Source: Panax quinquefolius (taxonomy: Eukaryota; Streptophyta; Magnoliopsida; Apiales; Araliaceae). Taken from it: DNA of 64,000 nucleotides. Every line of letters begins with the position of its first letter. Position 1 is the stretch's first letter. Below are positions 30,963-43,446 of the stretch, piece by piece. The stretch is from positions 55,251,800-55,315,799 of the forward strand of contig CM035173.1 in the NCBI GenBank assembly GCA_020205615.1, read 5' to 3'. The notes beneath the pieces are model-generated. The model ran no database searches. It was not told the origin of the DNA and was given only the letters and a program-made list of their open reading frames with translations. The position numbers and the translations under genes were made by a program.

Positions 30963-33900
30963 TATGACGCCCCCAAATCTGGGTCTCTTCCAACCTGACA
31001 GATGGTGCTACACGGTACTACCATTCTTTCATTCATGCAATTGAATAGTCTCAAAAGAACTAATATAACTTCTATATATATCCAAAATAATATTACATTT
31101 CCCAGGTTCTTTGTAACCCATTCATTTGTTCTTGTCATAATATCAAATATATTACAAACATTCAACTATTCTATTACATAAGCAATCTAAGGGTTCGTCT
31201 TCGCCTTGCCTTTATCCTTGCCTGAGCCTTCGGTCCGCTCGATCTTGGCTGTGTTCATATGGTTCAAACAAGAGTGAGCATAACTAGCTCAGCAAGTACT
31301 GCAATTCTAATAAACAACATGCTTGAAACATAGAACTCATATATCTGTAGTAACTGAACAATAGTTACGAAGTACTATCGATAATTCAAAATAGCACTTC
31401 TTTTCATTCAAAACATTTTCCAACAACAATATTCAGTAGAATATCAACTAAGGCTCAAAACTATGAGCAGTTCATAATTTCTTTTGAAAAGGACAACCCA
31501 AGCACTAAGTCCGTAAGTCCGGCATAGCTTACGAGCACTTCGGGTGATCGACCCGTATAAGTACTCTATGTTGATCAACACTACATTCATTAAACATGTA
31601 TACGTTTAAGTTGTGGCAACCTCACGTGCCTGTCGTTAAACAATAAAAACATTTTAGCATACTTGGTCTTCGATTGAAAACCTTACCAATATAACTCGGT
31701 AAACATATATCATGCTTGACAGAATCATAATATAAGTCTATCCGAAAGAATTGGCTTTAGACTTCATCGTTCAAAACTTCATGTGAAAGAATACATGAAT
31801 TACAAACTTGTCCAGACTGAACTGGAACAATGGTTAGAATACTTGCCTTCAGCGTCTGCTTATTGATTATCACACGTACACTTTAGGTCTCTAAGTCTCT
31901 ACAATACATGAACATATAACGTACCACATTAGGTTTTATATAATCAAGTAGGTATATTATTATATCTTACCCTTCATCTCAATCTAAATCCTGACTTAAA
32001 TCTGTTATTATGGTTTTTGGCTTTTCATTACGTCATTTACATTACGTTCACTTTCAATTGTTTATTAACTCTTAATCAACATACATTAGTGTCTTACAAT
32101 GCCTTAACAATGTTATATTAACACCTTAGTTCATTACCAAGAGTTTTCTTTCATTCTATACTTGTAAACATTCTTGTCCATCAAAATTCTAGGGTCGAGC
32201 CCACGGCGCGCCACACTTAACTCTGCATCTCACGTCGTAAGCGCGAAAGTTAGCGAAGATGACAGCCCACCTCGCTACCGAGGTGCGAGCTTTTAAGAAA
32301 TTTGTGAGTCGCATGTAAATGATTTCATGTGCCTCGAGCCGCTTTACAAAATTTTGAATATTTATGAAACTCCCAAACGCATAACTTCTTCGTTATAAGT
32401 TCAAATTGGCTCGTTAAGAAGCCTACGGTTCACAAATTACATACTCTATGCGTTCATGCAAGAATTTTATCTATTTGACTTCGTTTGCTAAAATTTCACC
32501 TATTTGTTCATTTTTAACAAAAACGATAAACGTTCGTGAACGTTCAACGCTTGTTTCTTCGTTCTAAGTCGGAATCCGGTCATTTTTGAGTCCATAACTC
32601 TATAATGCCAAATATGACTTGTCTCCATCGAAAACCAACATTTCCGACTTCAAACTCAAAATATGACTTCCATTCCGAGAATTTCACTAATTCGACGATT
32701 ATCGTCCAATCATGTGAATTCCGGCAAAACTACATTCTTAATGATTCTAAATGGATTTTAATCAATAAAGGATCATTACAAGTTACTTATTAAACCAACT
32801 TATAGACAAAGTAGGTTTTGACTTATTCTCATAAGTTAATGACTTATTTAACTTATGAACTATAATTCCTCATGTTTATGCCTTATTATGAACTTAAGTC
32901 CATTAATCAATATTCTTATGTTATATTCAACATACTAATCATCATATGACAAACATATGATAAGTTCTTCATTATTCTAACAACTTATTAATGTTCAAGT
33001 TGCTTAACCAACTTATTCGGCTTAAGTTCATTCCTTATTAACTTATTACATATTCTTAACATATAATCTCCCTTCTCTATCAATCCTATCATAGAAGAGA
33101 TGTAGACAAAAGAGATGAGTCTTACCCTTGAAGAATTCAATTCACTTTGGAAAACTAGCAAAGGTTGAAGTGGCTTATAAGTCTTAAGTGACTTATTTTC
33201 TCTACCAATTAAGTAGCTTATATTTGAGAGGAAAGTTGGATGAAAATAACAACCAACAAAATTTGAAATGAGGCTTGTATTTATAGGCCACCAAAGGTTA
33301 GGGCATTTTAGACTTTAAAACATCCCACCTCCTTATTCCACCTCCTCATCCTCCACCTCCTTACTATTCATTCCTTGCTCATCACATCACTTGGTCACCA
33401 CACAAAATCCTTGCCCATCAAGCTTACCCACTTCATACATGGTTTGCCCCATGGATCAAGGCTTCTCATTGGACTTGTTAATTAAATCTAGCCACTTCTT
33501 TAATGGGCTTGTGCTAACATAGTTTGGACTCATGATATATCAAACTCTTGGGCTTGATTGTCACATTATATTAGACTTCTCTTATTAGGCTAATAATCTT
33601 ACAAGTCCATTAACTTTAATTAACCAACTTAACATTTCTCCCCCACGTATAATCTTCGTATGCTAACTCGTATATTAGTTTGTAACATATGTTATCTCAT
33701 TTTTCATACATAATAGTACAATACATCGTATTATACTTACATCCATTACTTCATACAATGTATACACATTATATAATCACAACTTTTCTTCCTTTACGAT
33801 TAATAAACCTAACGTTCCCAAATTATGTCCACATGCAAAATATTACGTTTTCTATACTTAGATTATTATTACATAATCCATCTCACCTTGATATTATAAC

Positions 33901-34165
33901 GTTACGTATTTCTCGAAAATTCAAAAATAATTTCCGAGCAGAAATTGATGAATAGCGTTTTTCAGAAAATTTCTCTGAAAGCTTTTATTTTCGTCTTAGA
34001 AATTCAAACACCTTAATTCACTCACGCAGTTAAAATACTATGACATTCCGACGTTTCTAGGTTATAGAACGACATTCATCTTATCAACATGTAATAATAA
34101 TAAATAATATTATTTTATTCATTATTAAAAGTATTTACAATTGTTCGATTTTCTAGGGCGTTACA
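30963..34165 (-). repeat. 5' LTR of element C (3.2 kb)
   Basis: On the minus strand it starts TGTAACGCCCTAGAAAATCG and ends CAGATTTGGGGGCGTCATA; the CA end is mutated. A GC-rich block with GGCGCGCC lies at 32195-32330 in an otherwise AT-rich LTR. TATAAATA is at 33278-33285. Short frames inside (for example 32605-32793) have no support. Confidence 0.85.
33278..33285 (-). promoter_or_regulatory. Putative TATA box of element C LTR
   Basis: On the minus strand CCTATAAATACAAGCC about 880 bp into the LTR. It is the best promoter candidate for C. Confidence 0.5.
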
Positions 34166-36698
34166 TAAGTCCTCATTACAATTATTGATACACTATTTTA
34201 CAAAATAGTGAGGACTACTAAAACAACTATCTTGAACCATCACTCCACACCCCGACTAGTTTCAGCTATATTCTCGCCTCCTGAGAAGAAAAATAGAACA
34301 AAAAGGAAAAGGGTGAGCTCAACTAACCCAGTAAAGAACATTATGACTAAGATAATATAGAACAAATTATCGTTAGTCCTCAACAGGGAAAAATCTGATA
34401 TAATATAATAGACAATAAGTTTTAGATCAATATTCGCAGCGGAAATAATAATTCATTAGAAGAGTTAAGTAGAGAATGAAATCTACTATCATCTATAAAT
34501 TTAAAAGTCCATCATCGATATTTTATCCATGTAACATAAATCAATATACATCTTGAATCAAATAGTCATCTTTGCACTATAGGCCAAAGATATTAATCAG
34601 TCGATCATGTTCATCTCAACACTTGTTCATCTTTGCACTACGGGCCAAAGATATTCATTAAGAAATCATTCATCTTTGCACTACAGGCCAAAGATATTCA
34701 GTAATATCATCATTTAGGACTGAGGACGATGAAAATTATTTTAAAGAAAACGAATCCAGTGAGACAAAAGAATAAATATTAAGGATTCGTACTTTGGTTT
34801 ATCCATGTTCAAAAATACTCCATAATAAACTATTGTGGAGCATAATTCAAAAATGAAGATCAAAACATAGATCCAATCAAAGATAGGAACCATAACAGAC
34901 AATATTGGACACAGAAAAAAATAATAATTTTTCTGTGAATAGTGTCGTATTCATGAATAGTGTCGTATACGTGAATAGTGCCGTATACGTGAATAGTAAC
35001 TCCGACACTAAAAGATAGAAATTCCACAAGAAAAATTATCATGATTCATGAATAGTAACTCGTGAATAGTAACTCATGAATAGTAATCCTGACATGAAAA
35101 GATAAGAATTTCACAAGAAAAATCTTACCAATATTCTGGCATAATGATATTGAAAAAAAATATTATTATTTATAAAAAAAAAATAACATCCCTTACCTCA
35201 AAAGAATAGTACTTCTGGCTGTAATATCAGATATAATGTTGAAGGAAACTTGCACCATATAGCAACACTCAAGATATCTAAATACTCAAAAAAATACCCT
35301 CGATAATATAGAAAGAGAAAATTTCAATTTCTGGTGTGATTTTCAATTCTAACCTAAGCACCCTATTTATAGGAAAATGCTTATAACACCAAAGCAGAAA
35401 ATTTAATAAAATCATATTATTTATTAAAAATTATATGCATACTTTGAAAATCAAAATTCAGCACATTACACATTCAAGTGGGGACCGCCAACATGAAAAA
35501 CATGTTATAAATATTTTTTGTAACAAAATCAATTCAGACCCATTATTCCGCAACTTCAATAATTCATAATAAATAGCCCTTTATCAAAAAAAAAATCAGA
35601 ACTTATGTCCATTCCATAGGAAATTTAATTCTCTACAACTTTGTAGAAGAAAATTTTTCCAAATTCCAAACATAAATTGACCGAAATTCACATACGAACG
35701 ATTTTGCAGACTATAATCAAATTTCAGTCAAAAATAGGGTCCACCAACACACAAAACATGTGTTAAATATTTTTTGTAACAAAAATAACCTTCCTCCTCA
35801 TTTATTCATATATCACACATTCATTGTAAAATATCACCATTATTATATTATTATAATATAATAATATATTTAAATAATTATTTTATCGTAAAAGATAAAA
35901 TATTAATTTTAATAATTGTCACATTAAAATTTTTCTCCATCTATATCCACATAAAATGAATATTTTTCTTATCATATAAATTAATAATTAATTATTCACA
36001 AATAATATTACGTAATCACAATAATCGACAACCGTGCCATTCCTAGGAAAAGGGGCTTTCAATAAGGATTTCTCCTTCATGCGCAAATTAGGTGACCAAA
36101 CCTCTCCTTAGATGTAACTTTCTAAACATTGCCAATAATGCTATCTAATAATATTATTCAAATAATATGAATTATTGATCTGATAATGAAAAATACTGTG
36201 TAGTGATAATTATTGAAACAACAATAATATAAAATATCAACGTAGCAATTATTGAATCAATAAAATAAAATATTGAACAATAATTAATGTAACAATTATT
36301 AAGTAGTGCCTTCTTACGTAAGAATCAATAATTGGTGCAATACCATGTGCTACTGTGCAACATTGCATAATACTGTATTTTAACCACCGGGTATTCCAAC
36401 AGTATTAACGGTAACCATTACGTCGTTATTTATAAAAACTCAAGCTTGTCATTTTCTTCATCCAATCGCTTTCCGTTATGGGGCCCACAAAAGGCTGCTC
36501 CATCGTACGAATATTCTCCGACAGCAAGAATATTCCACGACCAAACGAATATTCCCCGACAACAATGAATATTTTATAACCACTTGCTTATTTAAAATAT
36601 TTGCACATTTTACCCATAACTAACCACATTAATTAAATCAACCCTTATTATTTCAAAATAATAATTCAATTTCATTTATAATAAGTTGGGGTCTAACA
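34166..36698 (-). repeat. Main part of LTR of element F
   Basis: On the minus strand it starts TGTTAGACCCCAAC just after a polypurine tract (36699-36716) and runs to the C insertion site. It carries the family-A features: a TATA box (35364-35371), the 14-bp minisatellite, three ATCTTTGGCC...GTGCAAAGATGA repeats (34570-34700) and the terminal CTTACTGGGTTAGTTGAGC-like block. It lacks the 74-bp array of the 7268-11691 copy, so that array expanded after the copies separated. No genes. Confidence 0.8.
34935..35090 (-). repeat. 14-bp minisatellite in F LTR
   Basis: Units such as GTGAATAGTGTCGTAT and GTGAATAGTAACTC recur in two short clusters around an 'AAAAGATA' spacer. This is the reverse-strand counterpart of the array at 8093-8242, with fewer copies. 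Confidence 0.75.
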
Positions 36699-37414
36699 AC
36701 CTCCCCTCCTTATGAAATTTCATCCTCGAAATTGACGTACGTACCTGGTGTTTCGAAAAGGTGAGGATACCTCATTTTTATTTCCGTTTCCAACTCCTAG
36801 GTCATTTCTTCAATAGCATGGTTTCTCCATAAAACTTTGACTTGTGGTATGACCTTTGTGCGTAGGACATGCTCCAAGATCTTGACTGGTACTTCCTCGT
36901 ACGTTAAATCTTTGGCTATTTCATCTGGTTCTAACTCAATAACGTGGTTCGGGTCTTCCACATATTTACGTAACATTGATACGTGAAAAATGTTATAAAC
37001 ACGCAACATACTTAGCGGTAAAACGAGTCTATAGGCCACAGTTCCTACTTGATCGAGGATTTCAAATGGACTAATAAATCGAAGGTTTGTGCTTTCCTCA
37101 CATCGCCGATTCTCGCTTTTGGAATAACAACTTCTTGCACCTCCTTCTTCATATCCATTAGCTCCGGTGTGTAGCTTGAGCGGTTTTAACTTTATTGATT
37201 AAAGTCGATTCTACTCGTATATTATCACGTGGGTCCCTAGAGTCTTTAACTCTATCTCTATCATTTGTAAGTTATATGAAATGGGTCTTTGACAATATCG
37301 CACTCGTACTCGTATACGATCAGCTACCACATTCGCTTTTCCATGATGGTATGGTCAGAACATGTGCCGAAATGAGTCTCCTCTTGAGTTCTTCGAAGCT
37401 CTTCCCACATTTCG
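36699..37414 (-). pseudogene. Element F pol: chromodomain and deleted upstream part
   Basis: From the LTR outwards there is a polypurine tract, then the integrase C-terminus and chromodomain (YRLVLPLSMLRVYNIFHVS, LTYEEVPVKILEH, KVLWRNHAIEEMT, 37039-36797). Upstream the sequence jumps to the RNase H/integrase linker (RVESTLINKVK-like, 37190) and then to a piece of RT/RNase H ([16 protein letters not shown], near 37390). The integrase core and the RT core are missing. The deletion points differ from those in element A, so the two copies were shortened independently. The remaining pol is cut at 37415 by the LTR of G. Confidence 0.78.
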
Positions 37415-37823
37415 TGTAACAATCCGATATTTTCTATACAAATAAATTAGAAATTTTGTGTATAAATTTTTTTATTTATTTACTAAAATAAATATGGGGA
37501 ATATGTGCCAAGATAATGTGTATGTATTTATGTGATGAATATAAAATATATTTATTACATGAATAATTACAAATGATTTTATTTTAGAATTATTAATCAT
37601 TATAAACTATATTCTTATAATAATTAATTTTACAAAGAGAAATGTGTTTATTAATTATTTTCCATGAAAATATAATTATTATATTATTTAAATAATATAT
37701 GGAATGATTATAGAAAAATTATAATAATTATTTTATTATATGAATTTTAGTACGATTATTAAGTTAATTATTTTAACTTAATTAATAATGTTAAGAATGG
37801 CAGATAAATCAGATATGGAATCC

Positions 37824-38515
37824 AAACCCTAATTTTGGATTTTGATCAATGAATGAGAATAATAATATAATATTAATTATATTTTAATTTTTCAGTGCTA
37901 TAAATATGTACTGTATGTGTGTAATATTAATGTGTGGAACAGTTTTCATGTAACATGTCAAAAACCTAGTATTACTGTTAAACCCAAATTTGAAACTCAA
38001 ATTAGAGTACAAGATTGTTATGTAATCAAAATAATGTGATTAATGACTGGAATTATAGATATTAACCTTAATTAGGGAAACCGTAATTTTTGAAAACCCT
38101 AATTAATGTTTATCAACTCTAATTTTTATATTTAGAACCCTAACTGTCAAATTGGGAAACCCTAATTGCTAATGTAGAATGTTTAATGCTAATTAGTGGA
38201 CTATAAACTCTAATGTTCATGCATAAGGTGATTAGAAACCCTAATTACAATTTTTTAACCTTAATTTAGTAATTAGAAACCCTAATTATTAATTATAAAC
38301 CCTAATTGATAAATTCGGCACCTTAACTGCTAAATTTGAACGCTTAATAATAATTAGTAAATGTTAAATCCTAGTGTGCAAGACCTAAGTGGTTAGGTAA
38401 CCTAACTTAATTAAGAAAACCCTAATTATAAATTTTAGAAACTAAATTTTTTATTTTGTACAAATCCTAATTGAAAATCCTACAAATGCTAAGGGTCAAA
38501 CCCTAAGGGTTTGAC
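37824..38515 (+). repeat. Cluster of telo-box-like AAACCCTAATT motifs
   Basis: Exact or nearly exact AAACCCTAATT appears at about 37824, 38095, 38158, 38236, 38278, 38297 and 38417. Decayed forms (AACCTTAATT, AACCGTAATT, AACTCTAATT, GAACCCTAACT, AAACCCTAAGG) lie between. Spacing is irregular at 20-120 bp. AAACCCTAA is the plant telo-box and half of it is the plant telomere repeat. Confidence 0.75.
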
Positions 38516-38697
38516 AAGATTACATTTAAGCCATTAAAATTGCAAGCATATTGACCACTTTGCCCTTATTATATAATTGAAACTAACTTGTCAAATTAGA
38601 TAATGCTTTAGTTGGTGAACTACTTCAACCAATCCATGTGATACAAAATTGCCAGCACATGAGCTCTAGATTAACCAATACATGCATCTACCACTTC

Positions 38698-38706
38698 TAT
38701 ATAAAG
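38698..38706 (+). promoter_or_regulatory. Putative TATA box of element G
   Basis: TATATAAAG followed by GGAGAGAGAAAAAGATCAC, about 1.28 kb after the LTR start. Confidence 0.45.
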
Positions 38707-39226
38707 ATTGGAGAGAGAAAAAGATCACTTGCTAGCCATTTTTGTATCAACTCTCAACCTAAACTCTCCCAAGCTCATAGCTCCGAAATTTATTGTTAAG
38801 ATCAGTCACAAACCAGCCCCACGAAATCCACTAACAATTCAGAAGCCCAAATACAAGATAGATCAAATAAAAGGTATAAACCTTAGCCATGAAATCTGAC
38901 CTTTGATCAATTGTTAAATGTTAAGTTTGTTATGTTAAATATGTTGTATGGAGTCTAATTAAGTGATCTGGGTTGATAGATGTTAGATCCATAACATCTA
39001 TAGGCTAACATCTAGCATTTTACAAAATTTGGAAAAATTATGTTTTGTGGTCTGACAACGAATGTCAGTGCCTTTAGATTCTTGTCCGATCTTGATTTGA
39101 GATGTTTAAAGCTTTATATGAGTAGTCTGTTATGTGGTCTGTGATCTGGAAGTAAAATAACAATTATTTGATGTCTAGATTTCATGTTATGGTTGGTCAA
39201 AACCCGTTGACTGGGCATGACCGAAG

Positions 39227-39247
39227 CTTTCTGGGTAACCCAGAAAG
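39227..39247. repeat. 21-bp palindrome in G
   Basis: Arms CTTTCTGGGT and ACCCAGAAAG are perfect complements around a single A. Confidence 0.9.
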
Positions 39248-39433
39248 TGTAGAATTACGTTTGATAAGATTTTTGAAGCTCGATATCTGTCAGGTTGTAT
39301 GATGTTTGGTCATGTTGTTTCATCTAGATTGTAGCTTGTTGTATGGACTATATATGTATGCTTTTAGAACATTAAAACAGTCAGCCGATCAAGTGTGGTG
39401 AGTGGTCAAACTTGACCAATTGATCATAAAGTG

Positions 39434-39458
39434 CAGTTTCTGGAATTTCCAGAAACTG
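39434..39458. repeat. 25-bp palindrome in G
   Basis: Arms CAGTTTCTGGAA and TTCCAGAAACTG are perfect complements around a single T, so the DNA or RNA can fold into a 12-bp stem. Confidence 0.9.
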
Positions 39459-39580
39459 TTAGAACAACTCTTCTGACAACGTTTGACCAAAGAATAATTT
39501 ATGACTCTATTGTTGTTAGACTTATTTGTTGCTTTAATAATGTACTTTGACACAACTACTATAGCTTTAAACCTTGAGAT

Positions 39581-41459
39581 TGAAAGTAGTATGCACACAA
39601 GCCAATCATGTTTGATGATAAAGCATATACTTTGTAACAATCTTATTCATTTATTAATAAAAAGTATTAATTTATTAAAGGCTTTTAATTATCTACATGA
39701 TGCTGTTTTATAATATGTGATAAACCCATAGTTTTAAGCAATGCTTTTAGAATAATGATGATGATCATTCTAATGAGATCTAAATTCTTAGAAAGCTTAA
39801 AAACTAAAATAGTTCCCAATCATTGGATTACTAAATCGGGGATTAGTGAATCCGGATAGATTGGTACATACGTTGCTTGCTCATTGGATGAGGATGATTG
39901 ATCTCATGATCATTTGTGTGGAGACACTAAAGCAAGTATGTAGGTGCTTATTAGAGAATAAGTTCACTGAACGTGGCTCGCTAAGGAATACCTAATGGAG
40001 TTTTATTTGCTCATCAATAGGAATTCTGTAGTGATAGTAGTACAAGTGATCCTTGGACTTGAGATCATCATAGTATCTTGTGTATGATGAGTTATACTTT
40101 GACTTATTCCTTAAGACCCTTAGGGTATATCAAAGGGTATGCTTGGGTATAATAAGTTGTACATGGAGATAATGTATGATCAATAAAGAATCTACCACTT
40201 CTAATAAAAGAAGAGAAATGTCCTATGTGATTCGATAAATGACAACCCAAAGAGTCGCTATGGCGTAATGAAATTAGAAAGGAGTTTCTAATTTGCATTA
40301 TTTGAGTTGTGCATTTAAGGATCGAAATACATATAATTAAATAAAATAAGACTTGACAATAATTCCATGCCTTATATTTAATTGGGACATCAGATGGTGG
40401 AAGGATTGAATCAGTATTTGTAACTATTTACTCAAAGGTTCTTTAATGATTAATGTTGAAATCTATATTATCCGGAAAGTCGCTGATCGCTAGGAGAGGC
40501 TTATCCTCTATTGTAGAATAAATATTATTTATTTAAATAAATTAATTATTTAATTTATTTATTTAAATAAGATTAGAATTGTTCTAATTGATTTATTCAC
40601 AACCTGGTTTAATATGGAGAACCTAAAGGGTCACACCATAAAAGGAAGAATAATTATTTAAGAAGTTAATGGCATAATCGTAATAATATAAAGTTAAGTA
40701 TATTTAATTTAATCTATGGTGATAGAATAAATTAAATAGCTTAATATTTATTATTTAATATTTTAGAAATATTAAATATAAATTAATAAGAGGAGTCTTA
40801 TTAATATTATTACAATTATTATTATTTTAATTTCTAAAAGAGTTTAGGAATTAATTTAATATAAGTACTCTCATTTATTCCTAATTGGATTAGGAAGAAA
40901 AATTAATTAAAGGAGTTTAATTAATTATCCCTAATAAGATTAGGGAGCTTAATTAATTAAAATAATTTAATTAATTAAATAAAACCCAATTCCTTAATTG
41001 TTAAGGTGGGTTGCCCACATCTATAAATAAGAGGAGTCTTATTATGGGTGTGTATGGGTTGTTGATTTTTCAACATACGTAATAATTCCAAGTTGTTGGG
41101 AGTACACCCTTTCTATAGAGATAGAAAAACTAGGGTTTAGCCAACCACCCCTTCTTCTTGAATTTTCTTCTTCCTTGTGGATCACCTCAGAGGCCAAACA
41201 TTTGGGTGGCTAACGTTGATCAAAGGAAGGAACCAAACCCTATGGATTCAAGATTGAACGCGAAAGGATTTGAGGTGAACTTGTACTGAGGAAGCTCGAT
41301 CTTCAAGGGTATGATTTATTCTTTATCTTTTCGCTTAATTAATAATTATGCATAAAGGATGATCCGTATATGGTTTGTAAATTTTTTTTAAACTCGATTT
41401 TACCACGCTCAAGCACTTTTATGCAATTTGATTGCGTGATGAATATTACAAACCTAACA
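39581..41459 (+). repeat. 5' LTR of copia element H
   Basis: It starts TGAAAGTAGTATGCACAC and ends TTACAAACCTAACA. It aligns along its full length with 46932-48822; differences are mainly small clustered indels (for example near 39968, 40030, 40240 and 40390). TATAAATA at 41022 precedes a leader containing CTTTCTATAGAGATAGAAA. Confidence 0.92.
41022..41029 (+). promoter_or_regulatory. TATA box in 5' LTR of H
   Basis: CTATAAATAAGAGGAG; the same element is in the right LTR at 48376-48383. It is the likely transcription start region of H. Confidence 0.6.
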
Positions 41460-41460
41460 G

Positions 41461-41473
41461 TGGCATCAGAGCC
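41461..41473 (+). promoter_or_regulatory. Primer-binding site of element H
   Basis: TGGCATCAGAGCC one base after the LTR end; it matches the initiator-Met tRNA complement (TGGTATCAGAGCC) with one change. Confidence 0.85.
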
Positions 41474-41834
41474 AAACCTTTATGCGAATTATTAATTGTT
41501 CAGATTTAATTTGTATATTGATATGTGTTTAGAACAATTTAATTGGGCATAATTTTATCAGATAAAATTTATTTAAAAAAAAACGTGCCGCTTTTTACCA
41601 ACTCACTGGACCACCCCACGTGCCAAGAGACTCGACTAAGAACCATCTTCTATCGCTCGTTTCCGGTCTCGCAGAAGCAGGTGTCATGGTTCATCCACCG
41701 AAATTGGCCACGTAAGGAATAAACAAAATTGGTTCTTTGGTTGTTGGTTAAACACTAAATCAAGGGTCACGAAAAACAATTGGGTGGTCAGCTTTTTATT
41801 TTTTGTTTGTTTGTTCACCTACGCATAAGCTTTC

Positions 41835-41913
41835 TTAAAGCTAAAAAAAAAAAAAAAAAAAAGAAAGCAGGTGCTTATTTTAAAGGAAACGCACGGTTTT
41901 TGAAAAGGTAAGG

Positions 41914-41956
<43 letters not shown>

Positions 41957-42700
41957 TATAATTAAAATAAAAGTTTATTTTAATTTTAAAATAAAAGGTT
42001 TATTTTAATATTAAAATATAAAGTTTTATTTTAATTTTAAATAATTTTATAATTAAAATAAAAGGTTTATTTTAATCTTAAAATAAAAGGTTTATTTTAA
42101 TATTAAAATAAAAGATTTATTTTAATAAAAAAATAAAAGATTTATTTTAATTTTAAAATTAGAATTTCATGCTAACTAATTAGAGTTGGAATTGGATTCC
42201 ATGATAACTAATTGGAGTTAAAATTGATCTTTCCTTAAATAAAGGAGTTTATTTAGATATAAAATAGATTTCATATTATTCAAAATAAAAGAGTTTATTT
42301 GTGAATAGAAAGAGAATCCTTGTTTCCTTAAATAAAGGAGTTTATTTAGATATGAAATAAGATTTCATATTATTCAAAATAAAGGAGTTTATTTGTGAAT
42401 AGGAAAGAATATCCGTGTTTCCTTTAATAAAAGATTTTTTTTTACATGGAATTGGATTCCATAATTAATTAAAATAAAAGAGTTTATTTTAATTAGAGAT
42501 TTTTTTTTTACATGGAATTGGATTCCATAATTAATTAAAATAAAGGAGTTTATTTTGATTAAAATTTTGATTAAAATAAAATAGTTTATTTTATTCAAAA
42601 TAGGATAAATTAAAATAAAATAGTTTTATTTTGATTTAAATTTGGATTAAAATAAAGGAGTTTATTTTGATTCAAAAATAGATTTTATACTAACTAAATT
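41835..42700 (+). repeat. AT-rich palindromic tandem repeats in H leader
   Basis: It opens with a poly-A run (about 41843-41861) and a TA run (41916-41952). Then about ten copies of AAAATAAAAGGTTTATTTTAAT-like units of 25-30 bp follow (20 bases of the core: AAATAAAAGGTTTATTTTAA). Each core is self-complementary. From 42170 a longer repeat, with GAATTGGATTCCAT plus the same core, recurs three or four times. There are no genes. Confidence 0.8.
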
Positions 42701-43446
42701 TGCCCATTAATTGATATCAATATATATATTAAATGTTTATTATTCATAAGATGAATGTTATTTATTGATGCATATGGTGATGTGTATGATAATAAATGGG
42801 ATTGATTATGGACTATCGACCAATGTGATTGGATTTTATTTTAGTTGGATGCATGAATGTATGGGTTTTATTAAATGGGGTCTCACAGATTGCCTTCTCT
42901 AATTTTTCTTAATGTAAATTCTAACTCCTCCTATGTATTTCCCTCGATCACGATCAAGGTTTCTATTTATTTTAAAATAGTTTTGTAATAGGAATAATTA
43001 GAATTATTTTAGAAAATTAGAGATCAAGGAGCAAGGAGCGCTTGAAAACCCGTTTGTAATGAAGCCCGGGTTTAAATGTAATAGTTATATTTAAATATTA
43101 TTTCTCTGCACCCCTAGGGTTTGACCTTTTGGTTCACTTGGTGGCTCTAGTGAACCAAACTAGAATAAAAGTCCATAATCAATCCGGGGTAAAATATAGT
43201 ATTCTTCTATATGTGCATGCTTATATTATATATATTATATATTATACAAACATGCTTCGCATGTTCATTAATATAACGCGTATTTTTTTATATATATATA
43301 TGCAATGCGCTTAAACAAGATGAGACAAATTAATAACAAACCCTCAATTTTTATATTAAGTCCTAAGCGTTCAAAGATATTTGGAATATCGAACGTCCGC
43401 TTTCTAGCATGATAAAATTAATAGAGTATTAAATATTTAATATGAG

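Larger units (their letters stand above)
27022..34165 (-). mobile_element. Gypsy element C, deleted but with perfect target duplication
   Basis: It lies within the F LTR and is flanked on both sides by TAAGT (27017-27021 and 34166-34170). The minus-strand order is 5' LTR (34165-30963), primer-binding site, ORF1, intact gag, protease, then a deletion junction at about 28250 into the distal part of the 3' LTR (28250-27022). RT, RNase H, integrase and about 2 kb of the 3' LTR are gone. The ends intact with the middle lost, plus an exact 5-bp duplication, indicate that it transposed and then suffered one large internal deletion. Confidence 0.88.
37415..39580 (+). mobile_element. LTR-type element G, first segment
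   Basis: It starts TGTAACAATCCGATATTT at the point where the pol of F stops, and that start is like the LTR start of E (TGTAACAATCCAG). A TATA box at 38698 and a following leader-like region support an LTR. The copia element H interrupts it at 39581, and its end cannot be placed with certainty. TTTCG precedes the start, but the matching duplication is not in the window. The segment contains telo-box motifs and two strong palindromes. No coding region is supported. Confidence 0.6.

Noticed and set aside
42389..42598. Minus-strand ORF with repeated NYGIQFHVKK
   Set aside because: It comes from the AT-rich tandem repeats in the H leader.
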